From contig CANUCD010000015.1 of assembly GCA_947856335.1 (NCBI GenBank), forward strand, positions 1-14,229: a stretch of 14,229 bases of DNA. The letters run 5' to 3'. Below are positions 1 to 7,209 of this stretch, one piece after another. The notes below the pieces were generated by a model. It did no database searches, had not been told where the DNA came from, and saw only the letters and a list, made by a program, of their open reading frames with translations. The DNA is from an uncultured Bacilli bacterium. Its GTDB lineage: Bacteria > Bacillota_I > Bacilli_A > RF39 > UBA660. Both the position numbers and the translations under genes were made by a program. How positions within the stretch are numbered: the stretch's first letter is position 1; every line of letters begins with the position of its first letter.

Positions 1-29
1 ACACTTTGTTTACAAAAGAGATAGAGTTT

Positions 30-125
30 TTATTTATTTTCTTTTCTTTCAATTTCTTTATAAACTAAATAATCTTCTATTTTTCCCGATTTTTGAAATA
101 TCTTCCAAGCTTCTTTCTTATTCAT
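30..125 (-). CDS. yqzL: YqzL-like micro-protein (31 aa)
   Basis: A 31-codon ORF running MNKKEAWKIF...KIEDYLVYKEIERKENK and ending in TAA. The pattern W-x-x-F-x-x-(T/S)-G-x-(I/V)-x-x-Y-L-x-(Y/F)-K-E is the one I associate with the YqzL family, tiny proteins encoded between era and recO in Bacillus; the location directly after era agrees. Function is unknown in the family. An AAAGG ribosome-binding site lies about 8 bases before the ATG. The gap to era is 51 bases and holds a TATAAT at its middle without a good -35, so a private promoter is possible but weak. recO would be expected just beyond the left edge. Residue pattern, ribosome site and synteny agree; the family call is from memory. Confidence 0.72.
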   Translation of the reverse strand: MNKKEAWKIFQKSGKIEDYLVYKEIERKENK

Positions 126-176
126 AATATCTACCTTTCTACTATCATTATGAGATATTATAAATATTTTTATTCA

Positions 177-1058
177 CTAAAAATCCAAAAATCCTAAATC
201 TTTAATATATCGTTCTTTATCTTTCCAATTTTTGATTGTTTTAACATATAATTCTAAATATACTTTTTTCCCTAACATAGATTCTAATTCTTGTCTTGCT
301 TTTGTTCCTACTTCTTTTAGTCTTTCTCCCTTTTTACCAATAATTATTTTCTTAATACTATCTCTATCAACAATAATATCAACATGTACACTTATAATAT
401 CCTTTTTTTCTTCATAAAAACTAGTATGGCAAGTAAGACTATGAGGTATTTCCTCTAATGTAACATCAAATAGTTTTTCTCTTACAATTTCACTAATCAT
501 AAAATATTTACTATTACTTGTTTTCATTCCATCAGGGAAATATTTGACATCATCTTTTAAATATTTTTTAATTACTTCAATTAGTCTTGATACATTATCT
601 TTTGTTAATGCTGATACTGGTACAATCTCAGCGAATGGATATAAATCTTTATATAAAGCAATATGATATAAAATTTCTTCATCTGTTATTTTATCAATCT
701 TATTTAAAACTAGAATAACAGGGGCATTTGTTTTTTTTAAAACATCCATTATAAACTTATCGCCTTTACCGAGACCTGTACTAGCATCTACAATAAATAA
801 AAGACAATCTATATCTTTTACTAAAGACATGGCTTGTTTATTCGTAATTTTACCTAGTTTATTTATAGGTCTTATAATACCAGGAGTATCCATAAATACA
901 ATTTGATAATTATCTTCATTATAAATACCTTGAATAATATTACGGGTAGTACCAGCAACTTTAGATGTTATAGCTACTTTTTCATTGATTAAAGTATTTA
1001 AAAGGGTAGATTTTCCAACATTTGGTCTACCAATCAAACTAACAAAACCACTCCTCAT
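177..1058 (-). CDS. era: GTPase Era
   Basis: Era is an essential GTPase that binds 16S rRNA near its 3' end and assists 30S subunit maturation. At 293 residues it has the usual length. The GTPase motifs are all visible: GRPNVGKST (10-18), TTR (37-39), DTPG (57-60), NKID (119-122) and SAL (149-151). The C-terminal KH RNA-binding domain carries IIGKKGERLKEVG (239-251). The ATG at 1058 has a perfect AGGAGG five bases upstream, and that site overlaps the TAG stop of dgkA, so the two genes are almost certainly co-translated from one message. It lies downstream of ybeY, also a 16S maturation factor, as in Bacillus. No odd features. Confidence 0.97.
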   Translation of the reverse strand: MRSGFVSLIGRPNVGKSTLLNTLINEKVAITSKVAGTTRNIIQGIYNEDNYQIVFMDTPGIIRPINKLGKITNKQAMSLVKDIDCLLFIVDASTGLGKGDKFIMDVLKKTNAPVILVLNKIDKITDEEILYHIALYKDLYPFAEIVPVSALTKDNVSRLIEVIKKYLKDDVKYFPDGMKTSNSKYFMISEIVREKLFDVTLEEIPHSLTCHTSFYEEKKDIISVHVDIIVDRDSIKKIIIGKKGERLKEVGTKARQELESMLGKKVYLELYVKTIKNWKDKERYIKDLGFLDF

Positions 1059-1066
1059 AAAACCTC

Positions 1067-1492
1067 CTAAAACAATTTATCAAATAATTCTAAAAAATAT
1101 GGTCCAAAGACAAATAAACTAATTACAACTGAGACAATAGACATCACAAAACTAGCTGCTGAACCACAATCTTTTGCTATTTTAGCTAGAGGATGTATTT
1201 TAGTTGTTGTTAAATCGACTGCTGCTTCTATGGCTGTATTTATTAGCTCTAAAGCTAATATTATTCCTAGGGCAATAAAAATAATTGCCCATTCTGATAA
1301 TTTAATTTGAAAAACAATTCCTAGTATTACTGCTAGTAAAACAGCAAAGCCATGTATCCATAAACTTTGTTCATAGCGATATGCATAAAATAAACCGTCT
1401 AATGAATACTTAATGCTTTTTATAAATCGCATTGGTCCATATACTTTTACTTTTTCTCTTTCAAAATCTTTATCTTGTTGTTCCTGCTTCAT
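1067..1492 (-). CDS. dgkA: Undecaprenol/diacylglycerol kinase, DgkA family
   Basis: Small membrane kinase of the DgkA family. In Gram-positives the preferred substrate is undecaprenol, which is recycled to the phosphorylated lipid carrier for cell-wall synthesis. The family signature ELINTAIEAAVD (82-93) is present with the expected acidic residues and Asn85, followed by PLAKIAKDCGSAA (101-113). Hydrophobic segments lie around 45-62, 66-84 and 112-131. The 141 residues include a charged N-terminal tail of about 20 residues beyond the core. The ATG lies inside ybeY (23-base overlap) with a GGAGT site about nine bases upstream, so translation is probably coupled. The cdd gene that follows dgkA in Bacillus is absent; era comes next after 8 bases. 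Confidence 0.93.
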   Translation of the reverse strand: MKQEQQDKDFEREKVKVYGPMRFIKSIKYSLDGLFYAYRYEQSLWIHGFAVLLAVILGIVFQIKLSEWAIIFIALGIILALELINTAIEAAVDLTTTKIHPLAKIAKDCGSAASFVMSIVSVVISLFVFGPYFLELFDKLF

Positions 1493-1916
1493 TTAATATC
1501 AACTCCTGTAATCCAAACATTTCTTTTTCACTTTCTTTATCCGAATGATCATATCCTAACAAGTGAAGTAAACCGTGTACAGTAAGAAAACTTAGTTCTC
1601 TTTTTATGCTATGTTCATATATTTGGGCTTGTTCTAACATTTTTTCAATACATATATATATATCTCCTAAAATACGTATATTACTATTTATATTATCTTT
1701 TACATCTTCAAAAGCAAAGGATATTACATCAGTTACAGCATCTACTTTACGATATTTTTTATTTATTTTCTTAATTTCTTTAGCACTTACAAATATAACT
1801 GAAAAATAAGCATTTTCTACTTTTTCATGTTCTAGTACTCTTTTTATAATATCATCTAAATAAGAATAGTCAAAAGAAACATGGACTAAATCGGTTATTT
1901 CATAAGTATTTTTCAT
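1470..1916 (-). CDS. ybeY: Endoribonuclease YbeY (rRNA maturation factor)
   Basis: YbeY is a zinc-dependent single-strand RNase or quality-control factor needed for 16S rRNA 3'-end processing. The defining motif HGLLHLLGYDH (114-124) supplies the three zinc-binding histidines 114, 118 and 124. The upstream family segments TDVISF (62-67) and LGDIYI (83-88) are also clear. At 148 residues it is of normal length. The ATG overlaps the TGA stop of the VanZ-like gene as ATGA, with AGGGAG about 11 bases upstream, and the 3' end overlaps dgkA by 23 bases, so it sits in a tightly coupled operon. In Bacillus it follows phoH and pgpH; neither is present here. Confidence 0.96.
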   Translation of the reverse strand: MKNTYEITDLVHVSFDYSYLDDIIKRVLEHEKVENAYFSVIFVSAKEIKKINKKYRKVDAVTDVISFAFEDVKDNINSNIRILGDIYICIEKMLEQAQIYEHSIKRELSFLTVHGLLHLLGYDHSDKESEKEMFGLQELILNEAGTTR

Positions 1917-2539
1917 ATAACAAAAACTCCCTTTCGACTAAGTAAATATAATACCATAATTAGTAAGATAATGAAACATAAAATATTATAAATAATATCT
2001 TTTTTGAATATTCCTGGTAAATACTTTTTGATAGCATTTAAAGCTACATAGATTAAAAAACCAATAATAGCTCCTAATGAGTTTAATATAATATCATCGA
2101 CATCAAAGCTTCTACCAATACATAATTGAACAAATTCAACTGTGGCTGAGGAAATAACACTTACTACTAATATAGGAAGTATTCTTTTGGGTTTAATATA
2201 TGTTGATATTAAGTAACCAAAAGGAATAAATATAACAATATTACCTACTACATTCATTAAAAATGCTTCACTACCTATATCATAACGAAATATTTCTGTA
2301 AAAGGAACTAGATTATATCCCCTAACTTTATTTAGTTCTGTTTCTGTTAAGAGTTCAAATAAAAGTAAAACATAAACAATAAATAACAGATTAGAAAACT
2401 CTTTATAAAAAATAAAACGTTCATTACTACTTCTTAAAGCTGCTACTCTTACAACTGCAAAAACTACTAAGAAAATAACTAACATTGGCCAAATATTATC
2501 AATAGATTTTGTTAATATATCCATAATTTTTTGTATCAT
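1913..2539 (-). CDS. VanZ-family membrane protein
   Basis: A 208-residue multi-span membrane protein. The pattern N-x-x-x-F-x-P-x-G-x-L (GNIVIFIPFGYLIS, 99-112) and the later E135..Q138....R143..D146.DD (148-149)....N153..G pattern are characteristic of the VanZ-like domain, whose namesake gives low-level teicoplanin resistance; the biochemical role of most members is unknown. Predicted membrane segments lie near 17-35, 46-66, 90-113, 120-140, 150-170 and 184-201. A GGAGT site precedes the ATG by about six bases. It sits 16 bases after yqfD and overlaps ybeY by ATGA, occupying the place of phoH and pgpH in Bacillus. Glycopeptide resistance should not be inferred from the family alone, since no other van genes are visible. 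Confidence 0.87.
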   Translation of the reverse strand: MIQKIMDILTKSIDNIWPMLVIFLVVFAVVRVAALRSSNERFIFYKEFSNLLFIVYVLLLFELLTETELNKVRGYNLVPFTEIFRYDIGSEAFLMNVVGNIVIFIPFGYLISTYIKPKRILPILVVSVISSATVEFVQLCIGRSFDVDDIILNSLGAIIGFLIYVALNAIKKYLPGIFKKDIIYNILCFIILLIMVLYLLSRKGVFVI

Positions 2540-2555
2540 ATTACCACTCCTAGCG

Positions 2556-3686
2556 TTATGTATGAAATTCTTTTACCCCTATTTGTTCTTTTACTGCCAT
2601 AAATAACTCTATATATAGTTTATTATTTTTTATTTCTTTTTGCAAGACTTTTTCCGAAATAATCTCTTCAAATTCATGATTATTTAATTTCACTTTATCT
2701 TCTATTAGAGAAATGGCTTTTTTAGTAATCTCATCTTCTTTATAAGTAATGGTATTTTTTTTAATTTCATATTCTTTTTGTAAGTAAAATGAATACCCAA
2801 ATATATTAAATAACTTTTTATTTTCGACTCTTTTATCATTTTTTATTCTACTTTTTAAAAGAACTGTTTTTTGGTTGTTTTTTTCAATCATAAAATTATA
2901 ACGCATTTTACCAGTGTCATGACTTATTTGTTCTGTTAGAGGCAGTTCAGCTTTAATTTGATACCAAACCTCAGCATATACCTCACCACTTGCACAAGTA
3001 CTTTTTTTTACTTCATCATTTAAAGTTATATCACCACTAATTAAAATATCTCCCTTTTTTACGACATCTTGTATGTTTACCAAGGATACTCCTTTTTTGG
3101 TACTAATCATCATAATAACACCAGATTTATTTGCAACGATATGACAAGGTGATGATGTTGTTTCTTCTTCTTTGATAATTCTTTTTTCAATACGTACTTG
3201 TAAAATCATTCCCTCAACATTTATTTCTAACCACTCTATTTTATCTTTATATTCATCTTTAATTTCTTCTATTATTTTTTCATATTCTTGATAGCTTTTC
3301 TTAAAACTAAGACGTTTTATTCCCTTTTCTTCTAGAGCAGATAAAACTATAGAGCGAATAGTACTATCTTCATCTATTACTTCGATTTTTACGATAATAT
3401 TTGATAATATAAAGAAAATTAGTATAGCAAAAATACATCCTACTAAAAAAAGACTATGTTTTTTAATATTATTCTTCACTCGATAAAGACCTATTTCTTC
3501 TATATAGTCAACTTTATATAATAAGAAAAGACGCTTTATTTTTTTTAAATCATCTTGATGGATAATCATCTCAAGCCCATCTTTAGTTTCTTTTACATTA
3601 TAAACTGATATACCTTTATAATTTAATTTTAGTAATATAGAACTTGGATTAGATGAATTTATTTTAATACGAATATCTTTTTTCAT
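2556..3686 (-). CDS. yqfD: Sporulation protein YqfD
   Basis: YqfD is a mother-cell sporulation protein of the SigE regulon in Bacillus and Clostridia, important for engulfed forespore stability; its biochemical role is not settled. At 376 residues it has the family length. The layout fits: an N-terminal soluble domain (1-75), one membrane helix (about 78-98), then a large extracytoplasmic or intermembrane domain beginning with the recognisable WLEINVEGMILQVRIEKR (152-169). The ATG overlaps the yqfC stop as ATGA. It is followed after 16 bases by the VanZ-like gene, so transcription probably runs on into the housekeeping genes ybeY, dgkA and era. Confidence 0.9.
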   Translation of the reverse strand: MKKDIRIKINSSNPSSILLKLNYKGISVYNVKETKDGLEMIIHQDDLKKIKRLFLLYKVDYIEEIGLYRVKNNIKKHSLFLVGCIFAILIFFILSNIIVKIEVIDEDSTIRSIVLSALEEKGIKRLSFKKSYQEYEKIIEEIKDEYKDKIEWLEINVEGMILQVRIEKRIIKEEETTSSPCHIVANKSGVIMMISTKKGVSLVNIQDVVKKGDILISGDITLNDEVKKSTCASGEVYAEVWYQIKAELPLTEQISHDTGKMRYNFMIEKNNQKTVLLKSRIKNDKRVENKKLFNIFGYSFYLQKEYEIKKNTITYKEDEITKKAISLIEDKVKLNNHEFEEIISEKVLQKEIKNNKLYIELFMAVKEQIGVKEFHT

Positions 3687-3925
3687 CTATAAAGCCTCAT
3701 TTCTTCAATAAGACCTTTAATTAGCATTTCTTTTTTATCCATGTTTTTAATTCTTAAATTTTGTCCTTTTACTTTTAAAAGAAATGATTTAAATTTTATT
3801 TCAATACTAGTACTTGATAAACTAACTAATTTTTCATAGTCATATAAATGAATATAATCTTGATATAAATCAATATAATATTCTTGGTCATACAAAAAGT
3901 TTTTTAAATTATCTCTTATTTGCAT
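3683..3925 (-). CDS. yqfC: Sporulation protein YqfC (YabP/YqfC family)
   Basis: A small protein (80 residues from the ATG) immediately upstream of yqfD, as in Bacillus and Clostridia. The central part SSTSIEIKFKSFLLKVKGQNLRI resembles the YabP/YqfC family core; it is split here as SSTSIEIKFKS and FLLKVKGQNLRI. The longest reading frame opens with GTG at 3934, but the ATG at 3925 has AGGGTG six bases upstream, which includes that GTG, so I chose the ATG. A CATAAAAT at 3943-3950 matches the SigE -10 consensus CATACAAT at 7 of 8 positions, but no convincing SigE -35 precedes it. The function is unknown beyond belonging to the SigE regulon in Bacillus. Confidence 0.85.
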   Translation of the reverse strand: MQIRDNLKNFLYDQEYYIDLYQDYIHLYDYEKLVSLSSTSIEIKFKSFLLKVKGQNLRIKNMDKKEMLIKGLIEEMRLYR

Positions 3926-3960
3926 AGGATTCACCCTATCACATTTTATGCAAAAAACAA

Positions 3961-3986
3961 ATAAAAAAACCTAGTTATATAGGTTT
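3961..3986 (-). terminator. Intrinsic terminator overlapping the HD-gene stop
   Basis: Reading the minus strand, AAACCTA, a six-base loop TATAAC and TAGGTTT form a 7-bp stem followed by a run of T. The TAG stop of the HD-domain gene lies inside the descending arm. It separates the HD/unknown pair from the yqfC operon. The stem is AT-rich and short, so it may be leaky. Confidence 0.6.
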
Positions 3987-4525
3987 ATTCTTCGTAAAAG
4001 GACTCTTCTATCCTTTTTAGTATCTACTAAGCGTAAAGCTATTTCTATATATGCATTTTTACTAAATACTTCATAAATACTACATATTTTATCTACAATA
4101 CATACAATAACACTTTCTTTATACTTTGGTGGGGTAAATGTTAGAGGAAACATATGCTTAGATATAATATCTGACTCTATTTCTCTAATATCAAAGTCTT
4201 TTCTTGCATTAAAAAGAGCAATTGTTGGATGAACTCTACCATGGAGACCCATCTCTTTACTAGGATTATATTTCATATGCCAATCATATAAGAAATAATC
4301 ATGCAATAAAGCTCCACGAATTAACTCTCTTTCATGAACTTTAATTTTCAAAAATTTACATAAACGATAGGAAAAATAAGCGACAGCTATACTATGTAGT
4401 AAGCAAGTAGTATTACCGTGTTGAATAAAACGATTCATTTTAATATATTTTTTCTTATCTAACATTTCATCTAAATAACTTTTAAACACTAAATCTTCCA
4501 CTACTCTATTCTTTATTTTCATCAT
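3971..4525 (-). CDS. HD-domain phosphohydrolase
   Basis: A 184-residue soluble protein with HD-superfamily metal-binding residues in order: His36 and His44 (QHGN...LLHS), the His75-Asp76 doublet in ALLHDYFLYDWH, a further His95/His99 region (LHGRVHP), His124 (SKHMFPL) and Asp145-Lys146 in VDKICSIYEVF. These suggest a metal-dependent phosphohydrolase; the substrate (nucleotide, second messenger or other) cannot be told. Two ATGs stand side by side: the first (4525) has AGGAG five bases upstream and the second (4522) has it at eight, so the protein may start one codon later. It lies 40 bases downstream of the unknown helical gene with no terminator between them, suggesting a two-gene operon. 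Confidence 0.85.
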   Translation of the reverse strand: MMKIKNRVVEDLVFKSYLDEMLDKKKYIKMNRFIQHGNTTCLLHSIAVAYFSYRLCKFLKIKVHERELIRGALLHDYFLYDWHMKYNPSKEMGLHGRVHPTIALFNARKDFDIREIESDIISKHMFPLTFTPPKYKESVIVCIVDKICSIYEVFSKNAYIEIALRLVDTKKDRRVLLRRINLYN

Positions 4526-4565
4526 AAAAACTCCTAATCACTAATAAAATAGTAATATAAAATGC

Positions 4566-5717
4566 TTATAATGTCAAGTTTCTCTTCCTGATGACTTGAT
4601 TTTTATCTTCTAAAAAGTTGGTAATTTTATTATTTATTTCGCAAGAGAGTAGCTCTAAATTATTTTCTTTAATATAATTTATGACGTCAATCCATCTATT
4701 AGAACCATATAAATATAAATCATTTATTAAATGTAGGGTATCTTCCTCGCTTTTTAATACTTCTTTAAAAATCATAGGTAGATATGATGAATATACATAC
4801 ATAATAAGAGTTAAAGTTAAGTTTCTTTCGCATTTAGCTAATACCTTTTTAATAAATATTTCTGTTTCTTTTATATTAGTTGCACAGGCAAGTGTTACTA
4901 AAATGTTTATATTGCTACTATCTTGATACTTTCTAATAATACTAGGTGCATCTTCTCTTAATTTATGAATAAGTCTTCTAGTTTGCTCTATATCTGCTAA
5001 TTCAATGATTTTTTCTATTAAATAATAATTATTTGTTCCATCTAATAAAGCAATTAAATACTTTCCTTTGGTTGATTTAGAAATTTCTAAATTCATAATA
5101 ATTTCTTCTAATATTTTTAATGGATTATATTGTAAGCTTGAGGTATAGTTTTTTTGAATTTGATTTTCTTTATATAATATAGATGCTAAACGATATACTT
5201 TTTCGGGACTAGGATTCATAAACATGAATTGTTCTAAAACCTTTTTAATTTCTTCTTCACTTTTATTTTCAATTAAATAGTAAATAAAACGAGGATTAGA
5301 GCTTTCTAGGACTCTTTTATATGCTTCATCACAAGAAAAACCATTTAAAGAATAAATACAAGCGACTATTTCTGTTACAGGATAATCTTTAATAATTTCT
5401 TTGATTTTTGTAATTTGCTCTGCATATTTATCTTGGTTTTTACAAGTTATACAAGCTATGGCATATAAAAATGCTAAGTGACATTTAGCACTTTCTAAGT
5501 ATTTATCAATTAAATTATTTAGTTTACTACTATATTCCATACTTTCTAAAATTATAGAAAATAAAATAAATTCTTGATGGGTGATGGCATAATCTAGTAG
5601 TAATTCTTTTTCATCATCATCTAAATATGAAACAGCTTTTTCTTGTTTAAATAATAATATTTTTAATGATTGATAATCTTTTTTTAATAAATAATATTTT
5701 ATTTTAAATTTCAACAT
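4566..5717 (-). CDS. Unrecognised all-helical protein, possible repeat solenoid
   Basis: I do not recognise this 383-residue protein. It has no signal peptide, no membrane helix and no obvious catalytic motif. It is rich in Leu, Ile, Lys and Glu, and breaks into successive amphipathic helices of about 15-20 residues, for example KEILLDYAITHQEF-like helices early and NILVTLACATNIKETEIFIK late. This resembles an alpha-solenoid (TPR/HEAT-like) scaffold, but I cannot pick out a strict repeat consensus. The gene is real: GGGGGA precedes the ATG by seven bases and the frame is open throughout. It lies 40 bases upstream of the HD phosphohydrolase, and a terminator separates it from pgsA, so it needs its own promoter, possibly inside the end of pgsA. 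Confidence 0.75.
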   Translation of the reverse strand: MLKFKIKYYLLKKDYQSLKILLFKQEKAVSYLDDDEKELLLDYAITHQEFILFSIILESMEYSSKLNNLIDKYLESAKCHLAFLYAIACITCKNQDKYAEQITKIKEIIKDYPVTEIVACIYSLNGFSCDEAYKRVLESSNPRFIYYLIENKSEEEIKKVLEQFMFMNPSPEKVYRLASILYKENQIQKNYTSSLQYNPLKILEEIIMNLEISKSTKGKYLIALLDGTNNYYLIEKIIELADIEQTRRLIHKLREDAPSIIRKYQDSSNINILVTLACATNIKETEIFIKKVLAKCERNLTLTLIMYVYSSYLPMIFKEVLKSEEDTLHLINDLYLYGSNRWIDVINYIKENNLELLSCEINNKITNFLEDKNQVIRKRNLTL

Positions 5718-5732
5718 GATAATTCCCCCTTA

Positions 5733-5771
5733 AATAAAAAAACTTTTATAAGCTTATTTAGCTTTAAAAGT
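5733..5771 (-). terminator. Intrinsic terminator overlapping the pgsA 3' end
   Basis: On the minus strand ACTTTTA-AAGCT, loop AAATA, AGCTT-A-TAAAAGT forms a 12-bp stem with one bulged A, followed by a run of seven T. The ascending arm encodes the last residues of PgsA and the stop lies in the loop region. It ends the gpsB-rnpB-rodZ-pgsA unit ahead of the unknown gene. Confidence 0.72.
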
Positions 5772-6347
5772 ATCTTTAGTATGATAGTAATATTCACAAG
5801 CACTTATAACAGATAAGATTGTTGCAATAATAATTAGAGCATAACCAATATTTATACCGATAAGTTCAAATGGTAAATTATAAAACATTGTAAGAGCCAT
5901 ACCTATCATCATACACATAGTTTTTGCTTTACCAGTGAAAGAGGCAGCGATGACTTTTCCTTTTTTACCACTTGCCATTTTAAATGAATCAACGAATATA
6001 TCTCTGGTAATAATAATAACAGGGATAGCAATACTAATAAAGCCATCATAAGCAAGTATGATAAGTAAACCATTTACTAGTACTTTATCAGCGATTGCAT
6101 CCATTACTTTACCAAAATCTGTTACCATATTTCTACTACGAGCAAGATATCCATCTAAAAAATCAGTTAATGCTGCTAAAATAAATAAAATACCAGCAAT
6201 AATATATTTTAAATCAATTACTATTTTTCCAGCAATTGTAAATGTTGGAAATGATAAACCTAAACTATACCATGGTATTAGTAGCATAACTATTATTAGT
6301 ATAGCAGCAATAATTCTTCCTATTGTTAACTTATTTGGTAAATTCAT
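5754..6347 (-). CDS. pgsA: CDP-diacylglycerol-glycerol-3-phosphate 3-phosphatidyltransferase
   Basis: Membrane enzyme that transfers a phosphatidyl group from CDP-diacylglycerol to glycerol-3-phosphate, the committed step to phosphatidylglycerol. The CDP-alcohol phosphatidyltransferase signature D-x2-D-G-x2-A-R-x8-G-x3-D-x3-D is complete: Asp62, Asp65, Gly66, Ala69, Arg70, Gly79, Asp83 and Asp87. The N-terminus MNLPNKLTIGRI is typical of PgsA. At 197 residues it has the normal length, with several membrane helices. AGGAGGAGT precedes the ATG. It lies 12 bases after the RodZ-like gene, the same pairing as ymfM-pgsA in Bacillus. PgsA over a phosphatidylserine or cardiolipin synthase is favoured by length, N-terminus and neighbour. 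Confidence 0.93.
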   Translation of the reverse strand: MNLPNKLTIGRIIAAILIIVMLLIPWYSLGLSFPTFTIAGKIVIDLKYIIAGILFILAALTDFLDGYLARSRNMVTDFGKVMDAIADKVLVNGLLIILAYDGFISIAIPVIIITRDIFVDSFKMASGKKGKVIAASFTGKAKTMCMMIGMALTMFYNLPFELIGINIGYALIIIATILSVISACEYYYHTKDTFKAK

Positions 6348-6359
6348 AACTTACTCCTC

Positions 6360-6830
6360 CTAAAACCTTACATATCCTATTTCACTTGTAACGTGATTAT
6401 CAATTGTAATTTGTTTTACGCTCCATACAATTGCTAGTATAACAAGTAAAAATATAACGATATATATGCCAATATAATAAGCATTATTGTGTTTTCTTAC
6501 TCTTCTTGTATAGGGACTAGATATTTTACCTGTTTCTTCTTTAGCATCTTTTTTTGCTATTTTTTCTATTTCTTTAACAGGTATTTTAGAAGTATATTCA
6601 AACATATACTCATTAAAATCATCAATTAACTCTTCACTATCTAATCCTAAATATTTAGCATAATTACTAATATATTCTTTTAACTCAAAGATATCTTTGA
6701 AACATCCTATTTTTCCCTCTTCAATATTTAGTAAAAATGCTTCGTTAATATTCAAGTCTTCACTTGCTTCTTTAATACTTACCCCTGATTGTTCTCGAGT
6801 ATCTTTTAAAATACTCCCTATACTATCCAA
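6360..6830 (-). CDS. Minimal RodZ-like HTH membrane protein
   Basis: A 156-residue bitopic protein. Residues 5-65 form an Xre-type helix-turn-helix of the RodZ kind (SIGSILKDTREQSGVSIKEA...LNINEAFLLNIEEG), then a charged linker, one membrane helix near 117-136 (YIGIYIVIFLLVILAIVW) and only about 20 residues outside. RodZ links MreB to the elongation machinery, and placement before pgsA matches Bacillus ymfM (rodZ). Unlike full RodZ, the extracytoplasmic beta-domain is missing. The start is TTG: an in-frame stop lies just upstream, and AAAGGAG is ten bases ahead, a slightly long spacing. It follows rnpB by 27 bases. A membrane-anchored Xre regulator of another kind is the alternative. Confidence 0.78.
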   Translation of the reverse strand: MDSIGSILKDTREQSGVSIKEASEDLNINEAFLLNIEEGKIGCFKDIFELKEYISNYAKYLGLDSEELIDDFNEYMFEYTSKIPVKEIEKIAKKDAKEETGKISSPYTRRVRKHNNAYYIGIYIVIFLLVILAIVWSVKQITIDNHVTSEIGYVRF

Positions 6831-6857
6831 GGTATTCTCACTCCTTTATTTTAAAAA

Positions 6858-7209
6858 ATAATATTCATAAGCCATGTTCTGTTCCCCTTAGGGGCGACAA
6901 ATATTTATCTTCTAGTTTAACTAGACCCTTAATCCATTCGTTTCTTTCATAAGAGCTCTCCTACCAAAATTTGGATTTCTCACTCGTGGGGTTTACCTCG
7001 TTCCATTTCCACCGTTTCCAGTTTGTACGTTACTATGGCACTTTATGAGATACTTTTTCATGAGTAAACTTTTAGAAATTTCTCTCGCCGTTAGCATAAG
7101 CTACTCTAGGTTATTTTTTCCCTAGACACGAAAACTACAGCCATCACAGGTCTGTGTGAGCATGGACTTTCCTCTACATAAATTTATGCAGCATTTGTCC
7201 GAATATTAT
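6858..7209 (-). ncRNA. rnpB: RNase P RNA, bacterial type B
   Basis: Catalytic RNA of RNase P, which removes tRNA 5' leaders. On the minus strand the conserved P4 5' block GAGGAAAGTCCATGCTC (7158-7174) is paired with the 3' block GAACAGAACATGGCTTA (6868-6884). Between them lie AACGGCGAGAGAAAT, AAAGTGCCATAGTAACG, GGTAAACCCCACGAG and GAGAAATCCAAATTTTGG, all diagnostic of RNase P RNA; the last and the overall layout point to the type B (Bacillus) architecture. The ends are set by helix P1: ATAATATTC (7201-7209) pairs with GAATATTAT (6858-6866). Length is about 352 bases, on the short side for type B. A TTTTTT run follows P1. gpsB lies directly upstream, as in Bacillus (ypsB-rnpB), and its stop codon falls in P1. 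Confidence 0.96.

Noticed and set aside
126..159. Inverted repeat AATATCT/AGATATT with a 20-base loop around the yqzL ribosome site
   Set aside because: AT-only seven-base arms with a long loop are expected by chance here; too weak to call a regulatory hairpin.
1913..2539. Glycopeptide resistance gene
   Set aside because: The VanZ domain is widespread in proteins of unrelated role; no vanHAX, regulator or transposon is present.
3926..3934. GTG start of YqfC
   Set aside because: The GTG forms part of the ribosome-binding site AGGGTG for the ATG at 3925.
6884..6894. CCCCTAAGGGG hairpin as a terminator
   Set aside because: It lies inside RNase P RNA with no T run after it, and is better explained as a local helix of that RNA.
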